From NCBI RefSeq assembly GCF_039655775.1, contig NZ_JBBYXJ010000001.1:1240001-1304000 (forward strand): a stretch of DNA of 64,000 nt, written 5' to 3'. The stretch's first letter is position 1. The number at the start of each line of letters is the position of its first letter. The position numbers and the translations under genes are program-made. This stretch comes from Iodidimonas sp. SYSU 1G8 (lineage in GTDB: Bacteria; Pseudomonadota; Alphaproteobacteria; SMXS01). The notes beneath the pieces were generated by a model. The model searched no databases and was not told the origin of the DNA. It worked only from the letters and a program-made list of their open reading frames with translations. Of this stretch, positions 19,990 to 27,824 are shown in pieces.

Positions 19990-21288
19990 ATGGCTCACAC
20001 TGGAGCCGATGGGGAAGTCGTGGATGTGGGGACTCGGCGATACACGATGTTCCTGCTGGTCCTCGTCTATACATCCAGTTTCATCGACCGCAGCATCATC
20101 AATATTCTGATACCACCGATCAAAGAGGCCTTTCAGGTGTCCGACACCGCGATGGGCCTGCTGACCGGTCTGGCCTTCGCGGTCTTCTACGCCACGCTCG
20201 GGCTGCCCGTCGCCTTGCTCGCCGACCGGTCGAACCGGCGCAACATCATCGCCTGGGCCGTGGCGATCTGGTCCGGCATGACCGCGCTGTGCGGCGCGGC
20301 GCAGAATTACTGGCAGCTGGCGGCCGCCCGCGTGGGCGTGGGTATCGGCGAAGCCGGCGCGGGGCCGCCGGCTCATTCCATGATCGCCGATCTCTATCCG
20401 GTGCATGAGCGGACATCGGCGATGGCGATCTATTCCTGGGGCATCCATCTCGGGTTGATGTTCGGCGCTCTCGCGGGCGGGTGGATCGCCCAGTTCTTCG
20501 GCTGGCGCGCGGCCTTCCTCGTGGTCGGCCTGCCCGGCCTGCTGCTGGCGCTGCTGGTCCGCTTCACCATGACCGAGCCCGCGCGCGGCCTGACCGGCGC
20601 GCCGGGTCATGCCCCCGCCAAGCAGGACATCATGGCCGCGTTCCGCCACATGTGGCAAACGCCGACCCTGCGCCACACGGTGATCGGATGCACGCTGGTG
20701 GCCGTCGTCGGATATGGCGTCTCCAGCTGGGGCGCTGCCTTCCTGGTCCGCTCGCACGGGCTGTCCCTGGGCGAGGTCGGCACCTACACCGGCCTGATCG
20801 GCGGCTCCATGGGCATTCTCGGGGCGATCACGGCGGGCAAGATCGCCGATCGCCTGAGCGTTACCGATCCGCGCTGGACGCCGTGGATCGTGGCGCTGTG
20901 CAAGGTCATCGCCCTGCCCCTGGTCTTTCTCTTCTATCTTCCGGACACGCTGTGGATCGCGCTGATCGCGTTCGTGCCGATGATCGCGCTCGCCGCGACC
21001 TATCAGGGATCGACATTCGCCATGGTGCAGACCCTGTCGCCGGCCGGCATGCGCGCGCAGGCATCGGCGATCCTGCTCTTCATCATCAACCTGATCGGTC
21101 TTGGTCTCGGCCCGACGGCGGTGGGCGCGCTGAGCGACGCGCTGATGCCCTATTATGGCCAGGACTCATTGCGTTACGCATTGCTGATCGTGTCGGTCCT
21201 CGGCCTGTGGGGCGCCTGGCATTATTATCTGGCGGGTCGCTATTACCGCGAGGACCTGGAAATCTCGCAAGGCAAGGTGATGGCGTGA
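19990..21288 (+). CDS. MFS transporter (spinster-like)
   Basis: 432 residues with twelve predicted helices. The first helix region has SSFIDRSIINILIPPIKEAF, then the MFS signature ALLADRSNRRNIIAWA between helices 2 and 3 and VGIGEAGAGPPAHSMIADLYP in helix 4, a pattern of spinster-like MFS proteins often found beside degradation genes in Alphaproteobacteria. A strong GGGAGGGGAG ribosome site precedes it. The NTF2-like gene follows after 22 nt, so they probably form a unit. Substrate unknown. Confidence 0.87.
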   Translation: MAHTGADGEVVDVGTRRYTMFLLVLVYTSSFIDRSIINILIPPIKEAFQVSDTAMGLLTGLAFAVFYATLGLPVALLADRSNRRNIIAWAVAIWSGMTALCGAAQNYWQLAAARVGVGIGEAGAGPPAHSMIADLYPVHERTSAMAIYSWGIHLGLMFGALAGGWIAQFFGWRAAFLVVGLPGLLLALLVRFTMTEPARGLTGAPGHAPAKQDIMAAFRHMWQTPTLRHTVIGCTLVAVVGYGVSSWGAAFLVRSHGLSLGEVGTYTGLIGGSMGILGAITAGKIADRLSVTDPRWTPWIVALCKVIALPLVFLFYLPDTLWIALIAFVPMIALAATYQGSTFAMVQTLSPAGMRAQASAILLFIINLIGLGLGPTAVGALSDALMPYYGQDSLRYALLIVSVLGLWGAWHYYLAGRYYREDLEISQGKVMA

Positions 21289-21310
21289 TGCATTCAACGG
21301 GGAGGTTGGC

Positions 21311-21805
21311 ATGACGGCACTGACGGCCGAAGAGATCGGCCTGGTACGGGAGTTGCTGGAGGTCGAGGCCGTGCGCAAGCTGATGGTCAAGTTCACCCAG
21401 CTGATGGACGCCAACGAACTGGACAGGATGATCGAGCTGTTCCTGCCGGACGCGCGCTGCGAGTTCGGCCATTATGGCGTCTGGGAAGGCCGGGAAGCGA
21501 TCCACGACGGCTTTCGGGCCCGCGCCGAGGGCAATGGCTGGGTGCCGATGAAGGTGCTCCGCGCCAACACCAATCACTGGGTCGAGTTGACCGGTCCCGA
21601 CAGCGCCGTCGGACGGCGCTACCTGCTGAACGGGGCGAGCTTCAAGGATCCGACGGACTCACCGATCAACTATCTCGGCCTGTATGACGAGGACTACCGC
21701 AAGGTGGACGGCGAGTGGAAAATCCAGCGCAGCAGCCTCTACTTCTTCTGGCCCACGCGCGAGGTGAAGGAAGGTTTCCCGGGCGAATTCCCCCCTTCCC
21801 CGTAA
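21311..21805 (+). CDS. NTF2/SnoaL-like family protein
   Basis: 164 residues with a cone-fold pattern: an N-terminal helix (EVEAVRKLMVKFTQLMDANELDRMIELFLPDARCEFG), then strands, ending with WKIQRSSLYFFWPTREVKEGFP. These proteins include small isomerases, dehydratases and hydrolases and often sit in catabolic operons. GGGGAGGTTGGC is a good ribosome site. It directly follows the MFS gene and faces the SDR gene on the other strand. Specific activity cannot be told. Confidence 0.8.
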   Translation: MTALTAEEIGLVRELLEVEAVRKLMVKFTQLMDANELDRMIELFLPDARCEFGHYGVWEGREAIHDGFRARAEGNGWVPMKVLRANTNHWVELTGPDSAVGRRYLLNGASFKDPTDSPINYLGLYDEDYRKVDGEWKIQRSSLYFFWPTREVKEGFPGEFPPSP

Positions 21806-21824
21806 TCACCAGCCGTGATCGCCG

Positions 21825-22586
21825 TCAATCCACGGCGGCGACCTGGCCGCCATCGACGACGATATGGGCCGCGTTGATCCAGCAGGCCGCCGGGCTGGCG
21901 ACGAACGCGATGACCCGCGCCAGTTCCTCGCCGGTACCGAGGCGCCCGAGCGGAATGGACTTTTCCACCGAGGCGTAAAAGTCCGGCATCTCCTTCTTGC
22001 GCTTGTCCCACGAGCCGCCAGGAAACCAGACCGCGCCGGGTGAGATGGCATTGGCGCGGATACCCTTGCGGCCGAACTTCTGCGCCAGTTCGTTGGCATA
22101 GACCCGCATGGCGCCCTTGGCCGGACCATAGGAAGACGAGCGGCCGAAATAATACTTGCTGGCCATGGAGCCGATGAAGGTGATGCTGGCCGCGTCCGAT
22201 TGCTCCAGCGCCGCCTGGCATTCCTCGACCGCGCGGACGCCGGCCATCATGTCGACCTGAAAGCTGCGCATCCAGCCCTCCTCGCCGCCCGCCATGTCGA
22301 ACCCACTGGCGTTGTGGATCAGCATGTCGCAGCCGCCGAGCGCCGCGATCGCATCACGGCAGAACTGGCGGGTTTCCTCGCCATTCTCCAGATTGGCGGC
22401 CGCGCCGTAGACAGTGCCCGGCCCGATCGCCTGCAACTTGTCGGCGGCGGCCTTCACACCGTCAGCGCCGCGCGCGCAGAACGCCACCTCGGCGCCCTCG
22501 CGGCGCAGCAACTCGCCGGTGTACCAGCCCATGCCGCGGCTGCCGCCGAGAATGATCGCCTTCTTTCCCTTGACGCCCAGATCCAT
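21825..22586 (-). CDS. SDR family oxidoreductase
   Basis: 253 residues of classical short-chain dehydrogenase. The cofactor motif is GGSRGMG at 14-20 (a minor variant of TGxxxGxG), the catalytic Ser is 140 (FIGS), and Tyr153-x-x-x-Lys157 (YGPAK) completes the triad. The conserved PGAVWFPGG lies downstream. NADP(H) versus NAD(H) is not decided. It converges on the NTF2-like gene and may act on the same unknown substrate. Confidence 0.88.
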   Translation of the reverse strand: MDLGVKGKKAIILGGSRGMGWYTGELLRREGAEVAFCARGADGVKAAADKLQAIGPGTVYGAAANLENGEETRQFCRDAIAALGGCDMLIHNASGFDMAGGEEGWMRSFQVDMMAGVRAVEECQAALEQSDAASITFIGSMASKYYFGRSSSYGPAKGAMRVYANELAQKFGRKGIRANAISPGAVWFPGGSWDKRKKEMPDFYASVEKSIPLGRLGTGEELARVIAFVASPAACWINAAHIVVDGGQVAAVD

Positions 22587-22761
22587 GTTCCGTCTCCCGT
22601 TTGCTGGTTGGACGGCAGCTTAGCGCGTCGACCAGGCGATGAAAGCCCCTTACCAGCACAACTGCATAAAGCGGGGGATTGATCAGGATCATCTCCCGGC
22701 CATCGCGGACGCGGTATGTCCGTGAGGCTTCCCTTCCTCCGTCCGGGAGTACGATACGGTC

Positions 22762-23163
22762 ATGACGCGGCGCACCGCTCACTGGTTGGCCATCGCAGCG
22801 GTTCTGCAGCAGGTGCTCCTGACCTCGTTCCCGGCGGAAGCGGCTTCTGTCGCGGGATCGGGCGGGATCGAAATCTGCACGCCGGCCGGACTGATTCGAC
22901 TCGCCGTCGAGGGGCCGCCCGTCAAGACTGACCGCCCCGTCCCCGCAAACCATGACGGAACATGCCTCGCCTGCTGCATGGGGCAGAACCAGACCATGCC
23001 CTCGGCGGCAGGAACGGTGAGCGTGCCCGCCGGCTCGGAGGTCATCCATGCCGCCGGCGGCGCGCGGCACTGGGCTCTGCCGGCGGCGCTCACACCGCGC
23101 CCACGCGGGCCTCCCTGCTGCTGGCCTCAAAGTCTGTTGATGTCGGCGGTTTCGAGGATTTGA
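22762..23163 (+). CDS. DUF2946-like exported small protein
   Basis: 133 residues with an N-terminal signal-like segment (AIAAVLQQVLLTSFPAEA) followed by GIEICTPAGLIRL and, after a gap, CLACCMGQ. This ICTP ... CxxCC arrangement is the hallmark of DUF2946-type proteins, which are often found near copper or cobalt handling genes. Metal binding is therefore plausible but unproven. The C-terminal ~40 residues overlap the end of the antisense gene by 37 nt and may be poorly conserved. No metal transport gene is adjacent. Confidence 0.6.
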   Translation: MTRRTAHWLAIAAVLQQVLLTSFPAEAASVAGSGGIEICTPAGLIRLAVEGPPVKTDRPVPANHDGTCLACCMGQNQTMPSAAGTVSVPAGSEVIHAAGGARHWALPAALTPRPRGPPCCWPQSLLMSAVSRI

Positions 23164-23782
23164 GTTTCATAGCCGACGCGCGCCACGCGGATCATGGCCT
23201 TGCCGATCTGTTCCGTCGTCGTGAGGCTGCCGGGCAGCCAGCGTTGCAAGGGCGGGAGCAACGGCCCGAGCAGGGCATAGAGAATGCTGTAGAGCGCGGT
23301 CCGCGACCGGATGCCGTGCAGCGGCCGGATCAGGCCCGGCCGGAAGATGAAGGTGCGCAGCGGAAGCTTGAGCAGAGCGTTCTCCGTCCTGCCCTTGACC
23401 CGCGCCCACATGGTAGCACCTTTTTCGGAACTGTCGGCGCCCATGCCTGAGACATAGACGAACGCCGCCCGCGGATTGAGCCTGACCAGGGCATAAGCGG
23501 CCGCCATGGTGAGGTCGTATGTGACTCGTGAATAGCGCGATTCGCTCATTCCGGCCGACGAGACGCCAAGACAGAAGAAACACGCATCCGCGCCCGACAT
23601 ATCCACATCGAGTGGCGCTAGATCGGTCAGATCACGGTGGACGACGCAGCGGAGCTTGGCGTGCGCCAGGGGGCCGGACTGCGGCCGATGCTGACCACCT
23701 CGCCGATGGCCGGGTCGCGGAGACATTCGCGCAGCACGCCCTGCCCCACCATGCCCGTCGCTCCGAAGAGAAGAATCTTCAT
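23127..23782 (-). pseudogene. NAD(P)H-binding (HTATIP2-like) oxidoreductase, frameshifted
   Basis: The gene starts at ATG 23782 with MKILLFGATGMVGQGVLRECL, a Rossmann GATGMVGQG motif, and continues to GEVVSIGRSP. There the frame breaks: this frame stops soon after, while the -1 frame carries the rest (HRDLTDL, ADACFFCLGVSSAGMSE, YVSGMGADSSEKG, RPGLIRP). The join falls in a run of five C on the minus strand (23669-23673 on plus). Restoring one C gives an uninterrupted protein of ~217 residues. Either the gene is dead or recently mutated, or the base was lost in sequencing. Confidence 0.8.
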
Positions 23783-23898
23783 GCCAAGGTCCTCATACGG
23801 CGAACGGACCGGCAGTTTACTCCATGGCGCAGGCATCAACGGCCGGCGATTCCACAAGGAACCCGACAGGTAACAACATGGAGGCGGGGGTAAGCCCA

Positions 23899-23985
23899 TG
23901 GTGCGAGCGACGGGAGTCGAACCCGTAAGCCCTGACGGGCGGCAAATTTTAAGTCTGCTGTGTCTGCCAGTTCCACCACGCTCGC
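23899..23985 (-). tRNA. tRNA-Leu (anticodon UAA)
   Basis: 87 nt with CCA encoded. The acceptor stem GCGAGCG/CGCTCGC is perfect. The anticodon stem GCAGA/TTTGC encloses the 7-nt loop CTTAAAA with TAA at its centre. A long variable arm typical of leucine tRNAs follows, and GGGTTCGACTCCC is the T arm. It reads UUA/UUG codons. No integrase or att-like duplication was seen at its 3' end. Confidence 0.95.
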
Positions 23986-24036
23986 GCCATCGGCAACCTA
24001 TGCGAGGCGGGGCTTTGCGTAAAGCGGCGACGACAA

Positions 24037-24149
24037 GGCCGGCCGGGGTCTGGCCTGAATGGCGCCGGGCGCGGTCGGGGAGTAAGAGCGGGTCGGCTCC
24101 CCACCCGGCGCGGTCCGCACGGCGTATTCAGGACAGACCGCGGCCGGCC
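24037..24149. repeat. long nested inverted repeat beside tRNA-Leu
   Basis: Outer arms of 24 nt (24037-24060 and 24126-24149) are complementary at 22 of 24 positions. Inside, GCGCCGGG (24062-24069) pairs with CCCGGCGC (24104-24111), and GGGGAG (24077-24082) with CTCCCC (24097-24102). The whole could fold as one long, interrupted hairpin of 113 nt. No coding sense is seen in either strand. It may be a MITE-like or REP-like element or a structured RNA; there is no flanking target duplication that I can recognise. Confidence 0.7.
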
Positions 24150-24153
24150 TGCC

Positions 24154-24174
24154 GGGACCGGGAGACCCGGTCCC
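24154..24174 (-). terminator. candidate hairpin after the lipoprotein gene
   Basis: GGGACCGGG (24154-24162) pairs perfectly with CCCGGTCCC (24166-24174) around a 3-nt loop. It lies 16 nt past the lipoprotein stop (24191). No T-run follows on the minus strand, so termination is only probable. Confidence 0.45.
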
Positions 24175-24190
24175 AAAGCACCAGATTGGC

Positions 24191-24565
24191 TCAGCCGTTG
24201 CCGGCGCAGATCCACCACTGGCACTTCACGGCGCGGGCCTGGGTCTCGTTGGCGCCGCAGGTGTGGGCGACTTCTTCCGCCATGCGCCAGTGGCCCTGCG
24301 GGCCGCTCAGCCACTTGCGCCCTTCGGCGGTCTTGGGATCATACTTGGCGGGCATGGCGACGGTGCCGCCCTTGACGGGACCGGCGGGCGTCCAGGCGGC
24401 GCCTTCACGATTGCCGTAGATGACGGTGGGATCAGCCGCCGGGCATTGCAGGCCGGTGACCTTGGTGGTCAGTGCCTTCATTTCGGCGATATGGCTGGTG
24501 GCAGGGCCTTCGGCGCAGGCAGTCAGAAGCACTGCCGCCGCGACGGCGAAATAAACGATCTTCAT
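24191..24565 (-). CDS. hypothetical lipoprotein
   Basis: 124 residues from ATG 24565. Signal sequence MKIVYFAVAAAVLLTAC ends in an LTAC lipobox, so the protein should be lipid-anchored after Cys17. The mature part has four more cysteines (QCPA, HTCGA, KCQWWICAG) that could form two disulfides, and a WTPAGPVKGG loop. I do not recognise a family. It is monocistronic between the inverted repeat near tRNA-Leu and a 364-nt gene-free stretch. Confidence 0.65.
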   Translation of the reverse strand: MKIVYFAVAAAVLLTACAEGPATSHIAEMKALTTKVTGLQCPAADPTVIYGNREGAAWTPAGPVKGGTVAMPAKYDPKTAEGRKWLSGPQGHWRMAEEVAHTCGANETQARAVKCQWWICAGNG

Positions 24566-24929
24566 TGGCGTTGTCCTCGTGTAGCGGGCAAGCAATGGCT
24601 GCCCGGTGTTGGCCTTCAGTGTCGATGGACGGGATTTGCCAAACAGGCCCCGCCTTGCCCGCAAAAGCGGACAGGCGCCACCGCACGATGACCAACGCGA
24701 CCGGCTACAACCGGAACACGCAAGGACTAGACAATTTCGCGTTCGCTCCAGCCGGCATCATCGACACCGGTTCCAAGCCCGAAGCTCAGCGAAACCCAGG
24801 GTTACCGGCAGCCCTGCCCCCAAGGAGGGCCGCCGGTACGTTGGAACCTGATTCTAGTTGGCCGTGGTGGCTCCGAGGCACTTTCTACAGGTGCTTCAAA
24901 TTTGATGCAACTTTTAATTGTGTCGGAGG
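24566..24929. other. gene-free 364-nt stretch with one strong hairpin
   Basis: No convincing ORF: frames through it lack ribosome sites and family-like sequence. It should hold the promoter of the lipoprotein gene near its left end. TACCGGC-A-GCCCT (24803-24815) pairs with AGGGC-C-GCCGGTA (24826-24838) around a 10-nt loop, 12 pairs with one mismatch, ~90 nt beyond the CinA-type stop. There is no T-run, so its role is open. The last ~60 nt (24870-24929) are AT-richer. Confidence 0.5.
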
Positions 24930-25691
24930 CTAAACGGATTCCTCAAATTGGGGATCGCCTCCGAGCTCGAACGCCATCTTGTAGACTTCCTGCGCGAGGC
25001 GGCTGTTCAGATCGTCATCGGTGGACCGGATCACGATGCTCGTGCCGCCCTTGCCCTGCCGGTAGAACGGATAGGATCCAATATCCGCCGTCGGATTGCG
25101 CGCCTGCATGTCCCGCAGGTTCGCGGCAATAAGGCTTTCCGCCAGATGCAGCAGAACCGAGCGCGACCGGACCGGCGCACCGCCCGTCAGACGGTGCTTC
25201 AGGCTTTCCAGCATGGCCTGCATGATCAGCGGGATTCCCGCGAGGACAAACACGTTCTCCATCTGGAAGCCGGGTGCCTTGGAAATGGGATTATCCACCA
25301 GCTTGGCGCCGCGCGGCGTGCACGCCATGCGTGCACGGGCCGAGGTCAGGCCTTCCGGTCCATAATATTCCTTGAGGATTTCGTGTGCCTCGGGATGCAG
25401 TTCCCACTGCACGCCGAATGCCTTGGCGATCGATTCGGCGGTGATGTCGTCATGGGTGGGACCGATTCCGCCCGTGGTGAAGACATAGTCGAATCGCGCG
25501 CGGCATTCGTTCACCGTGTTGACGATCGTGTCCTCGATATCGGGAATGACTCGTGTCTCGGTGAGCTGGATGCCGCACTGCTCATTCAGCCATTTCGCCA
25601 GATAGGCGAGATTGGCATCCTGCGTCCGGCCGGAGAGGATTTCATTGCCGATGATGATCAGGCAGGCGGTAACTTTTTTCGGTTCTGTCAT
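24930..25691 (-). CDS. molybdopterin-binding / CinA N-terminal domain protein
   Basis: 253 residues from ATG 25691. The MoCF-biosynthesis-like domain shows CLIIIGNEILSGRTQDAN at the start and FTTGGIGPTHDD near 80-90, followed by the CinA-type middle ARMACTPRGAKLVDNPISKAPGF. The C-terminal nicotinamide-nucleotide amidase domain of full-length CinA is absent, as is usual for this short family. Related enzymes hydrolyse ADP-ribose or bind molybdopterin; the exact activity is uncertain. It is monocistronic, downstream of the vWA gene's terminator. Confidence 0.85.
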   Translation of the reverse strand: MTEPKKVTACLIIIGNEILSGRTQDANLAYLAKWLNEQCGIQLTETRVIPDIEDTIVNTVNECRARFDYVFTTGGIGPTHDDITAESIAKAFGVQWELHPEAHEILKEYYGPEGLTSARARMACTPRGAKLVDNPISKAPGFQMENVFVLAGIPLIMQAMLESLKHRLTGGAPVRSRSVLLHLAESLIAANLRDMQARNPTADIGSYPFYRQGKGGTSIVIRSTDDDLNSRLAQEVYKMAFELGGDPQFEESV

Positions 25692-25731
25692 GGCCGCATT
25701 TATACCAGCGCGCCCCGGACCAGACACGTCA

Positions 25732-25763
25732 AAACGGCCGGAAGCAGGAACTTCCGGCCGTTT
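25732..25763 (-). terminator. intrinsic terminator of the vWA gene
   Basis: AAACGGCCGGAAG (25732-25744) pairs with CTTCCGGCCGTTT (25751-25763), a perfect 13-bp stem with a 6-nt loop, ending in Ts on the minus strand. It separates the vWA gene (stop at 25810) from the CinA-type gene. Confidence 0.8.
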
Positions 25764-25809
25764 CGCCGCGCGCCCCAGAGGGAGGGGGATGCAAGGGCGC
25801 GCTGTTTCC

Positions 25810-27591
25810 TTAGTCTCTTGTCGTCCCGCTGCCTGCCGTGCCGGGATCGAGCCCGGCGGCGGTCTTCACGAGGTTGACGAACTCCGCGCGGTAGCCGTGC
25901 TCGTCACGCCCTCTGCTCTCACTCGCGAGCGCGGCGATTCGATCCCAGCCGAACTCACCCAGATAGGCGCCGTGCCGGAGTTTCTGCCCGAAGGCGGCGA
26001 CGGCGGCGGCGAAGCGAAAGTCGGCGGAGGGCGACGCCGTGCCACCGAGCAGGGTCCGGGCCAGCGGCACTTCCATCAGCGTGCTGGCCGTCTCTCCGGG
26101 TAACTTATAACGCAGCTTCACGAAGGCGAACTCTCCACCGGACGGCGCCGAGGCGGCGGGCGGCGCATAGCGCAGCGGGTCGAGGCGCAGGCCCTTCGAG
26201 CCGACCAGCGCGATTTCATACAGCGCCGTCACGGTGTGGCCGGCGCCGATCTCGCCGGCATCCACCTTGTCATTGTTGAAATCCTCGGTCTTGAGCATCC
26301 GATTCTCGTAGCCGATCAACCGGTATTCGGCGACGACGCCCGGGTTGAACTCGACCTGGATCTTGGTATCGCCGGCGATGGTGAACAGGGTCGAGCCGAG
26401 CTGTTCCACCAGCACCTTCCGGGCCTCCTGCAACGTGTCGATATAGGCGTAGGCGCCGTTGCCCACATTGGCGAGCTGTTCGGTCATCTCGTCGTTCAGA
26501 TTGCCCGTGCCGAAGCCCAGCACCGACAGGGAAACGCCGGTCGCGCGCTGGCGGGCCACATAGTCCTTCAGCGTCTCGACCCGTGTGTCGCCCACGTTGA
26601 AGTCGCCATCGGTGGCCAGGATGATGCGGTTGATACCGCCCTTGATGAACGCGCGCTGCGCCATGGCATAGGCCAGGGCGATCCCCTCGCCGCCGGCGGT
26701 CGACCCGCCTGCCCGCAACTGTTCCAGCGCCGTGAGTACCGCGCTGCGGTCGCTACCCGCCGTCGGCTCGAGCACCACGCCAGCCGCCCCGGCATAGACC
26801 ACCACCGAGATGCGGTCGTCGTCGCGCAGCTGGTTGGTCAGCATCTTCAGCGACGCGACCAGTAGCGGCAGCTTGTCGGGCGAGTCCATGGACCCGGACA
26901 CATCGAGCAGGAATACCAGGTTGGCCGGTGGCCGCGCGGCGCGAGGTGCCTCGTAGCCCTTCAAACCGATGCGCAGCAGATAGGTCTGGGCGTTCCAGGG
27001 CGTCCGCGCGACCTCGGTGGCGACCGAGAAGGGCTGCGTGCGGTCGGTGGGCGGGCGGTAGTCATAGCTGAAATAATTGATCATTTCCTCGACCCGCACG
27101 GCGTCGGCGGGCGGCAACTGGCCATCGTTCAGGAAACGCCGGACATTGGCATAGGCGCCGGTGTCGACATCGACGCTGAAGGTAGAGACCGGCTCGGCGG
27201 CGGCCTGTTTGACGGGATTGGTATCCAGCAGAGCGTAATTTTCCCTATCCTCTTCTCTGTTAAGCAAAGACAGATCAATAGAGGATGGTGGAAACTCCAT
27301 CGATACGTACTCCACTCGCGCCGAGGGATCTGGTCCTCCAATATTCATCACCGGCATGTCTATAGAAGTAATTTCCGTAGTATTGAGCGTGTATTGATAA
27401 GGCTCGTAGCGCGGCGGAGATGGAGGTGGATCAATTCTATTGATAATCTCTGCCTCCATCGGGCCATAGACCATGGCCGTGTATGAAGACGGCGTAGGGC
27501 CGACGACCAGAGAGATCTGAACAGTAGCGGCCCAAACTACCACGACGGCCATCAGGCAATAGTCATAGGCTCGCAGAATCATGTTCTGCAT
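25810..27591 (-). CDS. membrane-anchored von Willebrand factor A protein (YfbK-like)
   Basis: 593 residues from ATG 27591, which has GAGGAG 6 nt upstream; GTG 27594 is too close to that box. A hydrophobic segment (about 12-32) is followed by a Pro-rich, low-complexity stretch to ~115. The family N-domain then starts at NPVKQAAAEPVSTFSVDVDTGAY, and the vWA domain has MIDAS DVSGSM at ~230 and ATDGDFNVG later, ending in a C-terminal DUF3520-like part. Likely a periplasmic binding scaffold on the inner membrane. Codons 1-115 are clearly AT-richer than the rest. A small membrane ORF lies upstream on the same strand. Confidence 0.83.
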   Translation of the reverse strand: MQNMILRAYDYCLMAVVVVWAATVQISLVVGPTPSSYTAMVYGPMEAEIINRIDPPPSPPRYEPYQYTLNTTEITSIDMPVMNIGGPDPSARVEYVSMEFPPSSIDLSLLNREEDRENYALLDTNPVKQAAAEPVSTFSVDVDTGAYANVRRFLNDGQLPPADAVRVEEMINYFSYDYRPPTDRTQPFSVATEVARTPWNAQTYLLRIGLKGYEAPRAARPPANLVFLLDVSGSMDSPDKLPLLVASLKMLTNQLRDDDRISVVVYAGAAGVVLEPTAGSDRSAVLTALEQLRAGGSTAGGEGIALAYAMAQRAFIKGGINRIILATDGDFNVGDTRVETLKDYVARQRATGVSLSVLGFGTGNLNDEMTEQLANVGNGAYAYIDTLQEARKVLVEQLGSTLFTIAGDTKIQVEFNPGVVAEYRLIGYENRMLKTEDFNNDKVDAGEIGAGHTVTALYEIALVGSKGLRLDPLRYAPPAASAPSGGEFAFVKLRYKLPGETASTLMEVPLARTLLGGTASPSADFRFAAAVAAFGQKLRHGAYLGEFGWDRIAALASESRGRDEHGYRAEFVNLVKTAAGLDPGTAGSGTTRD

Positions 27592-27675
27592 CACTCACTC
27601 CTCGGTTCTTATTTGTCCGGCGCCTCGGCTAATGCCTGAGGCTCTGCCGTCTTACGTCACGACTGCCCGCCGGGT

Positions 27676-27802
27676 CGGCGCGGCGTGGCAACGAGCCTGT
27701 CCAAGTCGTTGCGTGGCCCACGGGGCCGAAAGGCACGCCGCGCCGGGTGCGGCGACGTGAATCCGTTCGTCGCCGGGCGGTCTTCCCGCCGGTGGGCGGG
27801 AA
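27676..27802. other. cluster of stems in the gap upstream of the vWA gene (possible structured RNA)
   Basis: CGGCGCGGCGTG (27676-27687) pairs with CACGCCGCGCCG (27734-27745). Enclosed are GCAACGA/TCGTTGC (27688-27694/27706-27712) and GGCCC/GGGCC (27715-27719/27723-27727), a branched junction; a GCC-GAAA-GGC tetraloop hairpin is an alternative to the last. Two more hairpins follow: CGGCGACG/CGTCGCCG (27750-27757/27768-27775) and TTCCCGCC/GGCGGGAA (27783-27790/27795-27802). It lies between the small ORF and the vWA gene on their shared strand. I could not match it to a known RNA family. Confidence 0.55.
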
Positions 27803-27824
27803 ATGGCTGGATGGAAGAAGCGCT

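Noticed and set aside
23899-24149. Genomic island inserted at tRNA-Leu
   Set aside because: No integrase, no duplicated tRNA end and no run of foreign genes; only the short inverted repeat stands out.
24566-24929. Possible riboswitch (cobalamin or other) in the gene-free stretch
   Set aside because: No B12-box-like core or other known riboswitch consensus was found; only one imperfect hairpin is present.
24472-24933. 153-codon plus-strand frame over the lipoprotein promoter region
   Set aside because: No ribosome site, no family-like sequence, and it overlaps the start of the better-supported lipoprotein.
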